Shown one piece after another: positions 6,418 to 13,665 of a stretch of 23,329 nucleotides of DNA (position 1 is the stretch's first letter; each line of letters starts with the position of its first letter). Where the stretch lies: IMG/VR virus record IMGVR_UViG_3300001589_003128, positions 1 to 23,329 of that record; one strand, written 5' to 3'. Origin of the DNA: a virus. A model generated the notes under the pieces. The model was given only the letters and a program-made list of their open reading frames with translations. It had not been told where the DNA came from and did no database searches. Position numbers and translations under genes: made by a program.

Positions 6418-6649
6418 CTTCTCCATACCTTCCACGGGTTTCATTCCCGTCATAATTTAATTCAGTCATACTTTTTTGCTTAATCTTTTGGTCAAAATTG
6501 TCATCGACTTCGTTTCTATACTTAGTCTTATATTTATTTAGTTCATCTGTAAGAACACCAATGCGGGCATAAGCTGCCTGCAATTGTCCTTGTATTTCTT
6601 TTACCGTACTTTCCATAATCTGTATTTCGTTCAATGCGTGAATAGACAT
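6404..6649 (-). CDS. 81-aa coiled-coil protein between genes 44 and 62
   Basis: ATG 6649 follows the gp44 stop directly (TAAATG). Residues about 5-45 form a heptad-like helix (EIQIMESTVKEIQGQLQAAY, then ARIGVLTDELNKYKTKY), strongly suggesting a coiled coil. The tail is polar and charged, ending GRYGEDESI. I recognise no family. Its location, inside the clamp-loader operon and overlapping gene 62, suggests coupled expression and possibly a replication-complex partner (inference). The overlap with gene 62 and intact frame argue that it is a real gene. Confidence 0.65.
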   Translation of the reverse strand: MSIHALNEIQIMESTVKEIQGQLQAAYARIGVLTDELNKYKTKYRNEVDDNFDQKIKQKSMTELNYDGNETRGRYGEDESI

Positions 6650-7585
6650 TTAGTTAAACTCCGTATTTGCCATTACCTCTGTTAAACATGCCACAAGATT
6701 CAATTCATGATCTGCGACAAAACTATTTTTATATTGGTAATCAGCTAAGATAAGAACGAGTTGTGGTATAGATTTAGCATCGACATAATCATACATTGTG
6801 TCATATAGCTTTCTAAATATAGCAGCTGGTTCGCTATCCATATTGTCTGCAACCCATTGTCTCATCTTTCTGAAGTCTTTCATCTTAAGAAACCTAATTA
6901 GATCGTCTATAGAATCATCAGATAAATTAACCAATACACCAGTATCTATACTACCACCAGACCCATAGCGCTGCAATTCATTAATAACCCTACGCCAATC
7001 TGGCATATGTTTCATAATAAGTTCTGCTAGTACTTGTTTCTCATAATGAACGTCGTTCATTTTAAGAATCATTTCACAACGATTTAAGAATTGTTTACAT
7101 AGATCAGGCATATCTTTTTTGGCTACGTTAAATTCTATAACAGTACACCTAGAATGCAAGGGTTGAATTATCCTATTCTTAAAGTTGCATGTCAGAATAA
7201 ATCTGCAGTTCGAAGAGAATTCTTCTATGAACCCACGTAAAGCTGGTTGGGTGGATTGTGGATTTAGGTAATCCGCTTCATCGAGTATTACGACCTTATA
7301 TCCACCCGAGAGAGAAACAGTGCTTGCGAACTGTTTGATTTTATTTCTTAAGGTATCAATATTACCTTCTTCTGAACCATTCACGATTAGAAAATCTAAT
7401 CCTAGTTCATTGCAAAGTGCCTTAGCAACTGTAGTTTTCCCCACGCCGGCCGTGCCGGTTAGAAGCATATTGTGTAAGTCACCTCCGTTAACAATTTGCT
7501 CGAACGTTGCTTTTATGTGGGAAGGCAAAATTACCTCTGCAATAGTAGCTGGTCGATATTTCTCGACCCATAAAAATTCTGTCAT
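6650..7585 (-). CDS. 44: Clamp-loader AAA+ ATPase subunit gp44
   Basis: 311 aa (T4 gp44 is 319) from ATG 7585. A TTG four codons upstream is in frame, but the ATG forms an ATGA overlap with the upstream stop and has GGGAAG 5 nt before it. It opens FLWVEKYRPATIAEVILP, typical of clamp loaders. Walker A is GTAGVGKT (about 44-51), Walker B is VVILDEAD (about 98-105), sensor 1 is LTCN (131-134) and the trans-acting arginine finger is in the SRC motif (HSRCTVIEF, about 144-152). ATP binding by gp44 opens gp45 and loads it on DNA with gp62. Confidence 0.97.
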   Translation of the reverse strand: MTEFLWVEKYRPATIAEVILPSHIKATFEQIVNGGDLHNMLLTGTAGVGKTTVAKALCNELGLDFLIVNGSEEGNIDTLRNKIKQFASTVSLSGGYKVVILDEADYLNPQSTQPALRGFIEEFSSNCRFILTCNFKNRIIQPLHSRCTVIEFNVAKKDMPDLCKQFLNRCEMILKMNDVHYEKQVLAELIMKHMPDWRRVINELQRYGSGGSIDTGVLVNLSDDSIDDLIRFLKMKDFRKMRQWVADNMDSEPAAIFRKLYDTMYDYVDAKSIPQLVLILADYQYKNSFVADHELNLVACLTEVMANTEFN

Positions 7586-7839
7586 AGTACTTCCCAACCT
7601 TCAACAGTATCTAATCTAAAAGATCTCCAGGCATTTTTGTCTATTGACCAGACAGCATAATGCTCCATGTTTTTCTCGGAATAGTCAATTTGCATTGCTA
7701 CACCATTTGCTTCTAATACTGTGGGATTGAGAGTACAGGGCATAACTCGTAGTTCCCCTGTGTCTATTTTTCTAAATGATACTGTAACAGTACCTTTTTT
7801 GAGTGCGCTGAGTAGCGACTTGTTTTCATTCTTGTTCAT
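7582..7839 (-). CDS. DUF2693 SH3-like barrel protein
   Basis: 85 aa from ATG 7839 with AGGA 7 nt upstream. GTVTVSFRKIDTGELRVMPC, then TLNPTVLEAN, and the end WSIDKNAWRSFRLDTVEGWE, match the DUF2693 family, common in T4-like and other phages ('VTVTFTKKDG..R.M..TLNP...VWD....WRSFR'). Function is unknown; the W-RSF-R end suggests nucleic-acid or protein binding, but that is inference. It overlaps gp44 by 4 nt (ATGA). Its initiation region, AGGAATATATTATGAA, is identical to that of gene 45, suggesting shared translational control. Confidence 0.8.
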   Translation of the reverse strand: MNKNENKSLLSALKKGTVTVSFRKIDTGELRVMPCTLNPTVLEANGVAMQIDYSEKNMEHYAVWSIDKNAWRSFRLDTVEGWEVL

Positions 7840-7850
7840 AATATATTCCT

Positions 7851-7882
7851 AAATAATAAAGTAAGCGGGGCCGAAGCCCCAC
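7851..7882 (-). terminator. Intrinsic terminator after the 86-aa late gene
   Basis: Minus-strand hairpin GTGGGGC-TTCG-GCCCCGC (7882-7865), followed by TTACTTTATTATTT. It begins 3 nt after the stop of the 86-aa gene. The U tract is interrupted, so termination may be partial; read-through would be needed to reach DUF2693 and gene 44, which show no promoter of their own. Confidence 0.75.
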
Positions 7883-7885
7883 CGA

Positions 7886-8146
7886 TTAAGATTCTTCTGA
7901 ATCTTCAACAGGTTCTGCTTCCATTTCTGGAACAGCGCCTTCTGGTGCTTCACCGTCTTTAGGCTGATTTGCCTCGACGAAAGCAACCACTCTGGATCTT
8001 AATGCTCCAACGGTCTCGAGCTCGGGACCTTCGAATGCACCACGCTTAGAACATAGATCAACGATTTGAACCATCGTTGCCATGTCACCAAGTGTAATTC
8101 CAGGTGCTGCAGCTTCTGGAGCTGCCGTTTCATTTGTATCTGTCAT
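7886..8146 (-). CDS. 86-aa acidic protein, probably late-expressed
   Basis: ATG 8146 with AGGAG 7 nt upstream. The core, ITLGDMATMVQIVDLCSKRG, followed by AFEGPELETVGALRSRVVAF, is a compact helical region. It is flanked by Ala/Pro/Glu-rich low-complexity ends (TNETAAPEAAAPG; PEGAVPEMEAEPVEDSEES). Similar small proteins with a 'GD-x-x-x-x-V-x-I-x-D...RGAF-x-G' core occur in marine T4-like phages without known function (from memory). A TATAAATA late promoter lies 66 bp upstream and a terminator directly downstream, so it forms its own late unit inserted between genes 45 and 44. A virion or assembly role is plausible, but unproven. Confidence 0.75.
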   Translation of the reverse strand: MTDTNETAAPEAAAPGITLGDMATMVQIVDLCSKRGAFEGPELETVGALRSRVVAFVEANQPKDGEAPEGAVPEMEAEPVEDSEES

Positions 8147-8172
8147 GATATTCTCCTATAGGTTGACAAATT

Positions 8173-8197
8173 AAACATCCCATAATTGGCGATGTTT
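8173..8197. terminator. Hairpin after gene 45, possible weak terminator
   Basis: An inverted repeat, AAACATC (8173-8179) and GATGTTT (8191-8197), lies in the leader of the 86-aa gene, just past the end of gene 45. Read on the plus strand it is followed by TTCTTTT, so it looks better as a terminator of plus-strand RNA; on the minus strand the tail is AATTTG, weak for termination. Confidence 0.3.
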
Positions 8198-8211
8198 TTC
8201 TTTTCATGGTA

Positions 8212-8219
8212 TATTTATA
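8212..8219 (-). promoter_or_regulatory. T4-type late promoter for the 86-aa gene
   Basis: Minus strand TATAAATA, in the context GTATAAATATACC, overlapping the last codons of gene 45. The next gene starts 66 nt downstream. The sequence context matches the box before hsp20. Confidence 0.65.
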
Positions 8220-8889
8220 CATGAAATTCTGTTGTATTCTCTAAAGCTATAAAATATTCTACTGGATAATTCGAATTAGTCCAATTCGATATCTTAGAAC
8301 TAGATAGAGAAACGTAATAATCTCCGGGTAACAATTTTAAATTAGCGATGTTAAAATCGAAATTAAATTTGTTTGGTACTTTTACATCTGCTTGTGTAGT
8401 TAAATCAAGCGTATATTGATTTGCAGTAACATCTTTTGAATCAAATACTTTAGCATATGTATGATCATCTTGGACATAACTTAAATCACTATGACCAAGT
8501 ACTCCGGCTGATTGGTTAATCTTTTTTAAATCTTCTGCAGACAAATTCATACCAACTTCTGCATTTGGCATTGTAATAGCCTTAGAAGGTGTTGTTAGAA
8601 TTTCTGGGTTAGAATAATAATAAGTAACTTTTTGTTGTTCGTTTTTAATTATAATATGATTATCGAAGAACTCTAGATCTGCATCAGGTATTAAAGACAG
8701 AACAGATAAGAATTCATTCAGATCGTAGATGCCAAATTCGTTTGGAAAGTCTTCTACGATATCTGCTTCGGCCATAATTGTTTTTGATTCAGCAATTGTT
8801 TTTAGCTTTTGCCCTGGTTTAACTACCAGGTTGGGGTTAATAGTTGCGAAGTTCTTTAGAACTGCGATAGTGTCTTCTGACAATTTCAT
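8215..8889 (-). CDS. 45: Sliding clamp gp45
   Basis: 224 aa (T4 gp45 is 228) starting at ATG 8889 with AGGA 8 nt upstream. The N-terminus MKLSEDTIAVLKNFATINPN is close to the T4 clamp (MKLSKDTTALLKNFATINSG). IYDLNEFLSVLSLI and the C-terminal FNFDIANLKLLPGDYYVSLS, then YFIALE, also match. The homotrimeric ring tethers polymerase to DNA and, in T4, activates late transcription through gp55 and gp33. It is the first gene after an early promoter. The initiation region, AATATATTATGAA, is shared with the DUF2693 gene and the CobS-like gene and may be a RegA target. Confidence 0.97.
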   Translation of the reverse strand: MKLSEDTIAVLKNFATINPNLVVKPGQKLKTIAESKTIMAEADIVEDFPNEFGIYDLNEFLSVLSLIPDADLEFFDNHIIIKNEQQKVTYYYSNPEILTTPSKAITMPNAEVGMNLSAEDLKKINQSAGVLGHSDLSYVQDDHTYAKVFDSKDVTANQYTLDLTTQADVKVPNKFNFDFNIANLKLLPGDYYVSLSSSKISNWTNSNYPVEYFIALENTTEFHV

Positions 8890-8922
8890 AATATATTCCT
8901 ATTTAATTTATTTGATGGTATC

Positions 8923-8951
8923 ATTATACCATAGTTTTGGTTGAATGTAAA
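8923..8951 (-). promoter_or_regulatory. Early promoter of gene 45
   Basis: Minus strand TTTACA (8951-8946), a 17-bp spacer and TATAAT (8928-8923) within GGTATAAT. Predicted start at about 8916, giving a 27-nt leader that holds the AGGA site. Confidence 0.85.
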
Positions 8952-8954
8952 TCC

Positions 8955-9488
8955 CTATTTGTAAAATTTATGGGTTTCGATTTGAATAACATAAGTTAAA
9001 TGATCTGCCCAGTAAGGGTGTATGTAATCTGCATGGTACCATAAAGCACCTTCTGTAATATCATAGTTAGATGAATTCAAGGCAATGTCTGCAATTCGAA
9101 TAGATTCTATCCATGTTATTGAATCTTTAGGTTCATCAGATTTCCCATCACAGTACCAGCTAAACTGACACATTCCTCGATTTGGAATCATTTCTCCAGA
9201 CCAAGATTTGTAATAAGATTTTGTTTGATATACCACATCGCAGATTTCATTTGGAAATTGTAGATCAAATACTCTATTTAAAGTTACATGAGCTACAGCC
9301 ATTTTTCCTGCGAATGGTTGATTACCTGCTTCGAAATAAATATTTTGGGCTAAGCAAAACCTATCCCCATTTTCATCACTTGCAAATACATCGTTTGCCC
9401 AAAGTGAAAATATAAGAATAGATGTCATTATACATGCATGCATTGGTAAGAACCATTTCGATCCTGAGTTTGGTAAACTAAGTTTCAT
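8955..9488 (-). CDS. Secreted SleB-type cell wall hydrolase (endolysin candidate)
   Basis: 177 aa from ATG 9488 with AAGGGG upstream. Residues about 12-36 form a signal peptide or anchor (WFLPMHACIMTSILIFSLWA) ending VFA-S, a plausible signal peptidase site. The mature part matches the Hydrolase_2/SleB fold: LAQNIYFEAGNQPFAGKMAV (E53 is the likely catalytic Glu), AHVTLNRV, FPNEICDVVYQ, CQFSWYCDG, ALWYHADYIHPYWA and ETHKFY. The family cleaves peptidoglycan glycan strands. With its own export signal it would not need a large-hole holin, much like SAR or signal-peptide endolysins. It overlaps the two-TM protein gene by one base, so together they resemble a lysis pair. Confidence 0.85.
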   Translation of the reverse strand: MKLSLPNSGSKWFLPMHACIMTSILIFSLWANDVFASDENGDRFCLAQNIYFEAGNQPFAGKMAVAHVTLNRVFDLQFPNEICDVVYQTKSYYKSWSGEMIPNRGMCQFSWYCDGKSDEPKDSITWIESIRIADIALNSSNYDITEGALWYHADYIHPYWADHLTYVIQIETHKFYK

Positions 9489-9823
9489 TATTTTTTCCCC
9501 TTAAAGGTTTTATATTGATCCCAATCTTTGACCCAAACTCTACCATTTTCTTCTGCTTGTCTAAATACCATGTTTGTTACCATTATAGGAATTATTACAG
9601 CTAAGTGAATCCAAATAGAAGATACTATACTGTAGTTCTCCCATCCAATCCAAACCCATGCTACGATTCCAAAATAAGCGCTCCACATAATAAATAAAGC
9701 CATTGTAAAATAAGCTTGTATTGACGGATCAGCAATAAACCTTAAAGGGTTATATCTGTTATCCATTATAATTCTCCAACAATCAATAACAAACATTATT
9801 GTTCTTTTAATCAATTTAATCAT
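9488..9823 (-). CDS. 111-aa membrane protein, possible holin
   Basis: ATG 9823 overlaps the DUF3310 stop (ATGA). The N-terminus is basic and hydrophobic (MIKLIKRTIMFVIDCWRIIM). After DNRYNPLRFIADPS come two clear membrane helices: about 36-60 (AYFTMALFIMWSAYFGIVAW) and about 65-86 (SIVSSIWIHLAVIIPIMVTN). The tail is charged (WVKDWDQYKTFKGKK). I do not recognise the family. The topology and the directly adjacent, translationally coupled cell wall hydrolase make a holin or pinholin the leading guess, but this rests on context only. Confidence 0.7.
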   Translation of the reverse strand: MIKLIKRTIMFVIDCWRIIMDNRYNPLRFIADPSIQAYFTMALFIMWSAYFGIVAWVWIGWENYSIVSSIWIHLAVIIPIMVTNMVFRQAEENGRVWVKDWDQYKTFKGKK

Positions 9824-10107
9824 AGTTTAATGTCCCTGTCGTGCTCGCTAAGCGCGATTAATGCATAGTGTAATACTTTCATAAGATCTTTCCTATGATC
9901 ACTTCTATGACCTTTACGGCCGTATCTCTGTGCATATTTTAATATATTACCAATTGCAAAACCTATACCATGACCGCAGTCGGATATAAATTCTGTAGAT
10001 TGGAATTTGTTTTTAGAATAATGTCCCCCGTAGGTTTCATCGATATACGCTTGAAGCTCTGCAATTAGAGCTCCTTCGTTAAATTTGTAATCTGGTTTAT
10101 TTGCCAT
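9820..10107 (-). CDS. DUF3310 protein
   Basis: 95 aa from ATG 10107 with a strong GAGGAGG 10 nt upstream. The pattern YKFNEGALIAELQAYIDETY, then IGFAIGNILKYAQRYGRKGH, then DLMKVLHYALIAL, matches the DUF3310 family of small phage proteins ('GN-x-x-KY-x-x-R-x-x-x-KG...DL-x-KA-x-x-Y'). They are often annotated as putative nucleotide kinases, without firm evidence. It starts directly at the stop of the CobS-like gene and ends with an ATGA overlap into the membrane protein gene. Function unknown. Confidence 0.75.
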   Translation of the reverse strand: MANKPDYKFNEGALIAELQAYIDETYGGHYSKNKFQSTEFISDCGHGIGFAIGNILKYAQRYGRKGHRSDHRKDLMKVLHYALIALSEHDRDIKL

Positions 10108-11270
10108 TAATATAAATCCTCCTCTGACTCTGGGTTTTCTTCTAATACATCAGGAGTATCTTCTGTGATAACTCCTGAATCAACTTTTGTGTAAAGATCT
10201 AGAAACGCTGACTTAGTGTCTTCGTCGAATCTAGAAATACAAAGATCGATAGCTTTCATTCTATCATTAAAGATAGAAAATGTTTGGACAACGTGGCAAA
10301 GCCTACGTGTAGAAATAACTTCATCGACACCATCATCATAGAAAGTCTTTCTGATAATATCAGCCCATGTGACTAATCTATCTGCAAATTCTAAATCTAA
10401 AGAATCGAATTTATCCATATGTTTGTGTAGGATTTTCTTTTCGATTGCGATAGAAGGGAATAGTTGATCTATAGAGATAGTAAATCTTTCTAAGAAAGCT
10501 TCATCGATTATAGAAGCTGCAGTAAATCTGCCATCTTCTGAACCTTTACCTTTAGTATTCGCAGTAGCTATAACGTTGAATCCTTTAGCAGGAGAAATCA
10601 TTTCACCAGTCTTTTTAACTAGGACTGGTTTACCTTCTAAGATACCTTGAAGACACATGATCTTGTTAGTAGCTCTATCGATTTCGTCGAGTAAAAGTAT
10701 TGCACCATTTTCCATTGCTTTTAGAACTGGACCTTTAGAGAAAACTGTTTCACCATTAATCAATCTAAATCCACCAAGTAAATCATCTTCATCTGTTTCA
10801 GGGTTAATCTGAACTCTAATGAATTCTTTACCAGCTTTAGCACAAGCTTGTTCGACCATAAAGGTTTTACCATTTCCAGATAGACCTGAAATATATGTAG
10901 GGTAAAACATTTCTGATTTAATTATTTTCATAATGTCTGTGTAAGGACCCCATGGTACGAATGTAGGATCTGCTTTTGCAAAAGTCCTTTCATCATTACC
11001 AATTGAAGTAACTGAAGTAGCCATAGCAACGGCAGAATTTGGGATTGAATCGATTTTAGTATCCTCGGGCAGTAAACCATCTAGAGAGTAAGTACCGATC
11101 TTAACTCTGTTTGCTGGTGTAAGTAAAGGATAGAAATCCTTCTGGGTGTAACCAAAAGACTTGGCAACATCTTCGATGATTGCTCTACGGAAGTCCGTTT
11201 GGCCTGGGAATTTCTTAGATATCTCTTCTAAGATAATTCTGGTTGATTGTTTCATTTCACTTTTTTTCAT
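10107..11270 (-). CDS. cobS: CobS-like MoxR-type AAA+ ATPase
   Basis: 387 aa from ATG 11270 behind GAGGAG. Walker A is GLSGNGKT (about 129-136), followed by the CobS-like segment INPETDEDDLLGGFRL. The Walker B motif is AILLLDEIDRA (about 190-200), and FNVIATANTKGKG covers sensor 1. The region ASIIDEAFLERFTISIDQLF carries the arginine finger. The family is annotated as the cobaltochelatase CobS subunit in marine phages, but MoxR/CobS ATPases generally remodel a target through a VWA-domain partner. Such a partner (11385-13565) is encoded next door under a near-identical promoter, so the two probably work together. A role in B12 synthesis is doubtful. Confidence 0.88.
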   Translation of the reverse strand: MKKSEMKQSTRIILEEISKKFPGQTDFRRAIIEDVAKSFGYTQKDFYPLLTPANRVKIGTYSLDGLLPEDTKIDSIPNSAVAMATSVTSIGNDERTFAKADPTFVPWGPYTDIMKIIKSEMFYPTYISGLSGNGKTFMVEQACAKAGKEFIRVQINPETDEDDLLGGFRLINGETVFSKGPVLKAMENGAILLLDEIDRATNKIMCLQGILEGKPVLVKKTGEMISPAKGFNVIATANTKGKGSEDGRFTAASIIDEAFLERFTISIDQLFPSIAIEKKILHKHMDKFDSLDLEFADRLVTWADIIRKTFYDDGVDEVISTRRLCHVVQTFSIFNDRMKAIDLCISRFDEDTKSAFLDLYTKVDSGVITEDTPDVLEENPESEEDLY

Positions 11271-11308
11271 AATATATTAACTCCTCAGTTTTATTTTTTA
11301 ATGTATGT

Positions 11309-11337
11309 ATTATACCGTATTTCTGGCTCCTTGTAAA
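11309..11337 (-). promoter_or_regulatory. Early promoter of the CobS-like operon
   Basis: Minus strand TTTACA (11337-11332), 17 bp, TATAAT (11314-11309). Bases 11301-11322 are identical to 13591-13612 in the CobT-like gene promoter, indicating co-regulation or duplication. Confidence 0.82.
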
Positions 11338-11343
11338 CCTTTT

Positions 11344-11363
11344 TTTCGTCACAATTACGTGAA
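11344..11363 (-). repeat. 20-bp motif, inverted partner of 13666-13685
   Basis: On the minus strand it reads TTCACGTAATTGTGACGAAA. It differs by one base from the plus-strand sequence at 13666-13685. It contains TCAC-N6-GTGA, an operator-like inverted repeat, and lies 6 bp upstream of the CobS-like promoter -35. The two copies flank the CobT-like gene in opposite orientation. Confidence 0.65.
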
Positions 11364-11384
11364 CTTTTAGATTCTTTTGGCATA

Positions 11385-13565
11385 TTAAGCAACTTCTTTA
11401 CCAAATGATGTCATAAGAACTTTGTTTAATTTCTTTCCTTTAGAATGCTTTTTGAAAGCATTTCTTAGCTGAGCATCTGTTTCATTACCAAATATTTCGA
11501 ACTCTTCGTTCTCTGCAGATAGATTTTTACCACCTTTTAATAAGTAGTATTGATCATATCCAAATGCATTTTTTCTAGCAACACATTTGTTCTTTCTGTA
11601 TTCTGCTGCGCAGTCTTTTTTGAAATCATCATACATCTCATAATTGTATTCGCCATTCTCAATATCTCTTTTCATTGAGTATAATCTTTCTCTCCAATGA
11701 CTAGCATCATCAGCCATAAAGAAACCTATTGTTTTAGTATTATATCTTTTGCTTAGGTTAAGTAGAAGCTCTTTAGTACAATTATATCTTTTACCAAGAT
11801 CGATTCTTTTGCCATCGATGATAGCTTGATAACCACCATTGTAAGCATTAGTTTCTATCTTCTTAGATTCTAAAGCACGTGATTGAATTGCATTTAATCC
11901 ATTTGAATCACCATCTGTAAAGGTAACTAAATTCATTTTTTGGACCTGATGCTTGACCTTAAATTCTTTAACCAAATGATGAGCTACGAATAGCGCTTGA
12001 TTTAAAGGTGTTGAACCATATTCTTCGTACTTAGAAAGAGCATCATACCAGCTTCTGGATTGTTTTCTACCGTACATATGTCTTATTGAATCTTCATAAT
12101 CTTTTTTGTTAAGCGAAGATGAACATATAAGAGGCATGGATAAATTATCCATATAAAGATCACCATCTTTTCCGTTAAATGATTCGGTATTATTAGATGT
12201 AAACCCATAAACATCAAATGGAATTTGAACTGATTTACAGAACATAACCAAATGAAGAAGCTGATCCATAACATATGGCATTGATTGAGCCATAGAACCT
12301 GAAAAATCTACGATCATAATCATACCGTGATTTTTAGCATCTGCCAATCTAGTAACTTGAGAAAAGATATCTTCTGATGTTTTATAAGACCAAAGCTTAT
12401 TAACATCGATACGACCAGTTTTAGCAGTAGTAGCTCTAGTGTATTGGAATGCTGCCTTTCTTTGTTCGAATTCTTTAACAGCGAAGTTAACAGATCTCTT
12501 GGTTTCTTTAACGTATTCTTTGAACCCATCATATCTGGAATCATTTTCATTAATGTAATCATTTGACAATCTATCTGCTTTTAATTTTGCGTAAGGTATA
12601 ACTGCAATGTTTCTTTTAGATTTACTAACGTCATTAATTAATACTTTTTGTGAACCATTTTCATCTATATCTAATAGAGATTCTTCGTTTCTCCTAAAAG
12701 CTTCGTCTGTCTTAGAAACATCTTCTTCTGAATGTTCCGGTTGTTTGGAAATCTCTGCATTATTAGGATCACCTTCTAGATCTTCATCTGCAGAATCTGG
12801 ATTGTCATCCCCACCTTGGCCGTCAGGCTCCTCAGTGGCTGAATCCCCATCTTCATCTGCAGAATCGGAATCTTCTGTTGTTTCGTTTTCTTGTTCGCCT
12901 ACACCCTCTTCTGGTTCCATATCGTCATGGCCTTGGGGTATGTCTTCATTATCTTCCATTGGTATACCATCAGTATCTGGTTGTTCCTGTGGTTTTGGTT
13001 CCAATAGTTCTGGTTGGTTTTCTTTTGTATAAGCTAAGATATCTTTTGCTAACTGTACAACTTCATCGAAAGTTTCTGTTTTCATCATTCTATCAAAGAA
13101 GACTAGTTCTTCTGAATTAAAAGGAACGGTTGCAAGATGTGCTAATTTAGCTTTGATGTTTAACTTATCGATAAGCTTAACTTCATTCCATTCTAAATCA
13201 TCTACATCACCAAAGAATCCATCTTCTTTTAAAACCTTATATCCACGTGCCATAGGTCCAACTAGACCTGGGTAAATATTCTTAATAAATTTTTCGATCC
13301 TGGCATCTTCTACAACGTTAAGATATGATCTTGGAGCACCTGCTAATTTTTCTGGGCTATCGTGCCATCCTTCGAAAGGAGTATGTAATGCATGGGATAC
13401 TTCATGACCTACTAAAAGATCATAAACATCTTTACCCATATCTTTCCACATAGGTAAACCTAGAACACGATCTTTAACATCAAACCACGCAGTGTGGTAA
13501 TTACCATGCTTAATAGTAATGTTTTCTTTAGCTAGTAGCTTTGGTAGAATCGAACTTTGTAACAT
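11385..13565 (-). CDS. cobT: CobT-like VWA-domain protein with HExxH metalloprotease motif
   Basis: 726 aa from ATG 13565 behind AAGGAG. The N-terminal region (about 1-185) has VGHEVSHALHTPFEGWHD (H54-E55-H58, a zinc HExxH) and LNVVEDARIE, whose E86 could be the third ligand. Residues about 190-285 are a very acidic linker rich in D, E, S and G. The C-terminal half is a von Willebrand A domain with the MIDAS DFSGS (D420, S422, S424) and a later TFTDGDSN. The architecture is that of CobT-like partners of CobS/MoxR ATPases, with a putative protease domain added. It may be a substrate-processing or metal-inserting machine used on host or virion proteins (inference). No CobN-like large subunit is present in the window. 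Confidence 0.82.
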   Translation of the reverse strand: MLQSSILPKLLAKENITIKHGNYHTAWFDVKDRVLGLPMWKDMGKDVYDLLVGHEVSHALHTPFEGWHDSPEKLAGAPRSYLNVVEDARIEKFIKNIYPGLVGPMARGYKVLKEDGFFGDVDDLEWNEVKLIDKLNIKAKLAHLATVPFNSEELVFFDRMMKTETFDEVVQLAKDILAYTKENQPELLEPKPQEQPDTDGIPMEDNEDIPQGHDDMEPEEGVGEQENETTEDSDSADEDGDSATEEPDGQGGDDNPDSADEDLEGDPNNAEISKQPEHSEEDVSKTDEAFRRNEESLLDIDENGSQKVLINDVSKSKRNIAVIPYAKLKADRLSNDYINENDSRYDGFKEYVKETKRSVNFAVKEFEQRKAAFQYTRATTAKTGRIDVNKLWSYKTSEDIFSQVTRLADAKNHGMIMIVDFSGSMAQSMPYVMDQLLHLVMFCKSVQIPFDVYGFTSNNTESFNGKDGDLYMDNLSMPLICSSSLNKKDYEDSIRHMYGRKQSRSWYDALSKYEEYGSTPLNQALFVAHHLVKEFKVKHQVQKMNLVTFTDGDSNGLNAIQSRALESKKIETNAYNGGYQAIIDGKRIDLGKRYNCTKELLLNLSKRYNTKTIGFFMADDASHWRERLYSMKRDIENGEYNYEMYDDFKKDCAAEYRKNKCVARKNAFGYDQYYLLKGGKNLSAENEEFEIFGNETDAQLRNAFKKHSKGKKLNKVLMTSFGKEVA

Positions 13566-13598
13566 ATAAAACTCCTTATTTTTTTAAATGATGTATGT

Positions 13599-13627
13599 AT
13601 TATACCGTATTTTTGAGTGCTTGAGAA
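13599..13627 (-). promoter_or_regulatory. Early promoter of the CobT-like gene, degenerate -35
   Basis: The minus-strand TATAAT (13604-13599) has the same 22-bp surround as the CobS promoter. At the correct 17-bp spacing the -35 is only TTCTCA (13627-13622), although preceded by the usual G run (GGGGG). It is probably weaker or needs an activator. Confidence 0.65.
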
Positions 13628-13665
13628 CCCCCTCCCCCCTAAAATAACTCACTTTTTTACGATAT

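Noticed and set aside
8157-8214. A short minus-strand ORF in the leader of the 86-aa gene (starts MKRKTSPIMG)
   Set aside because: No ribosome site before its ATG, and it overlaps the hairpin and the true ribosome site of the downstream gene.
12607-13032. A 141-codon plus-strand ORF, rich in Ser and Pro
   Set aside because: It is the antisense of the acidic low-complexity linker of the CobT-like protein; the repetitive GAA/GAT/TCT codons keep the opposite strand open. No promoter or ribosome site.
13622-13645. G-rich run on the minus strand before the CobT-like gene as a G-quadruplex
   Set aside because: Only two long G runs are present; it is better explained as the G run that precedes the -35 in this promoter family.
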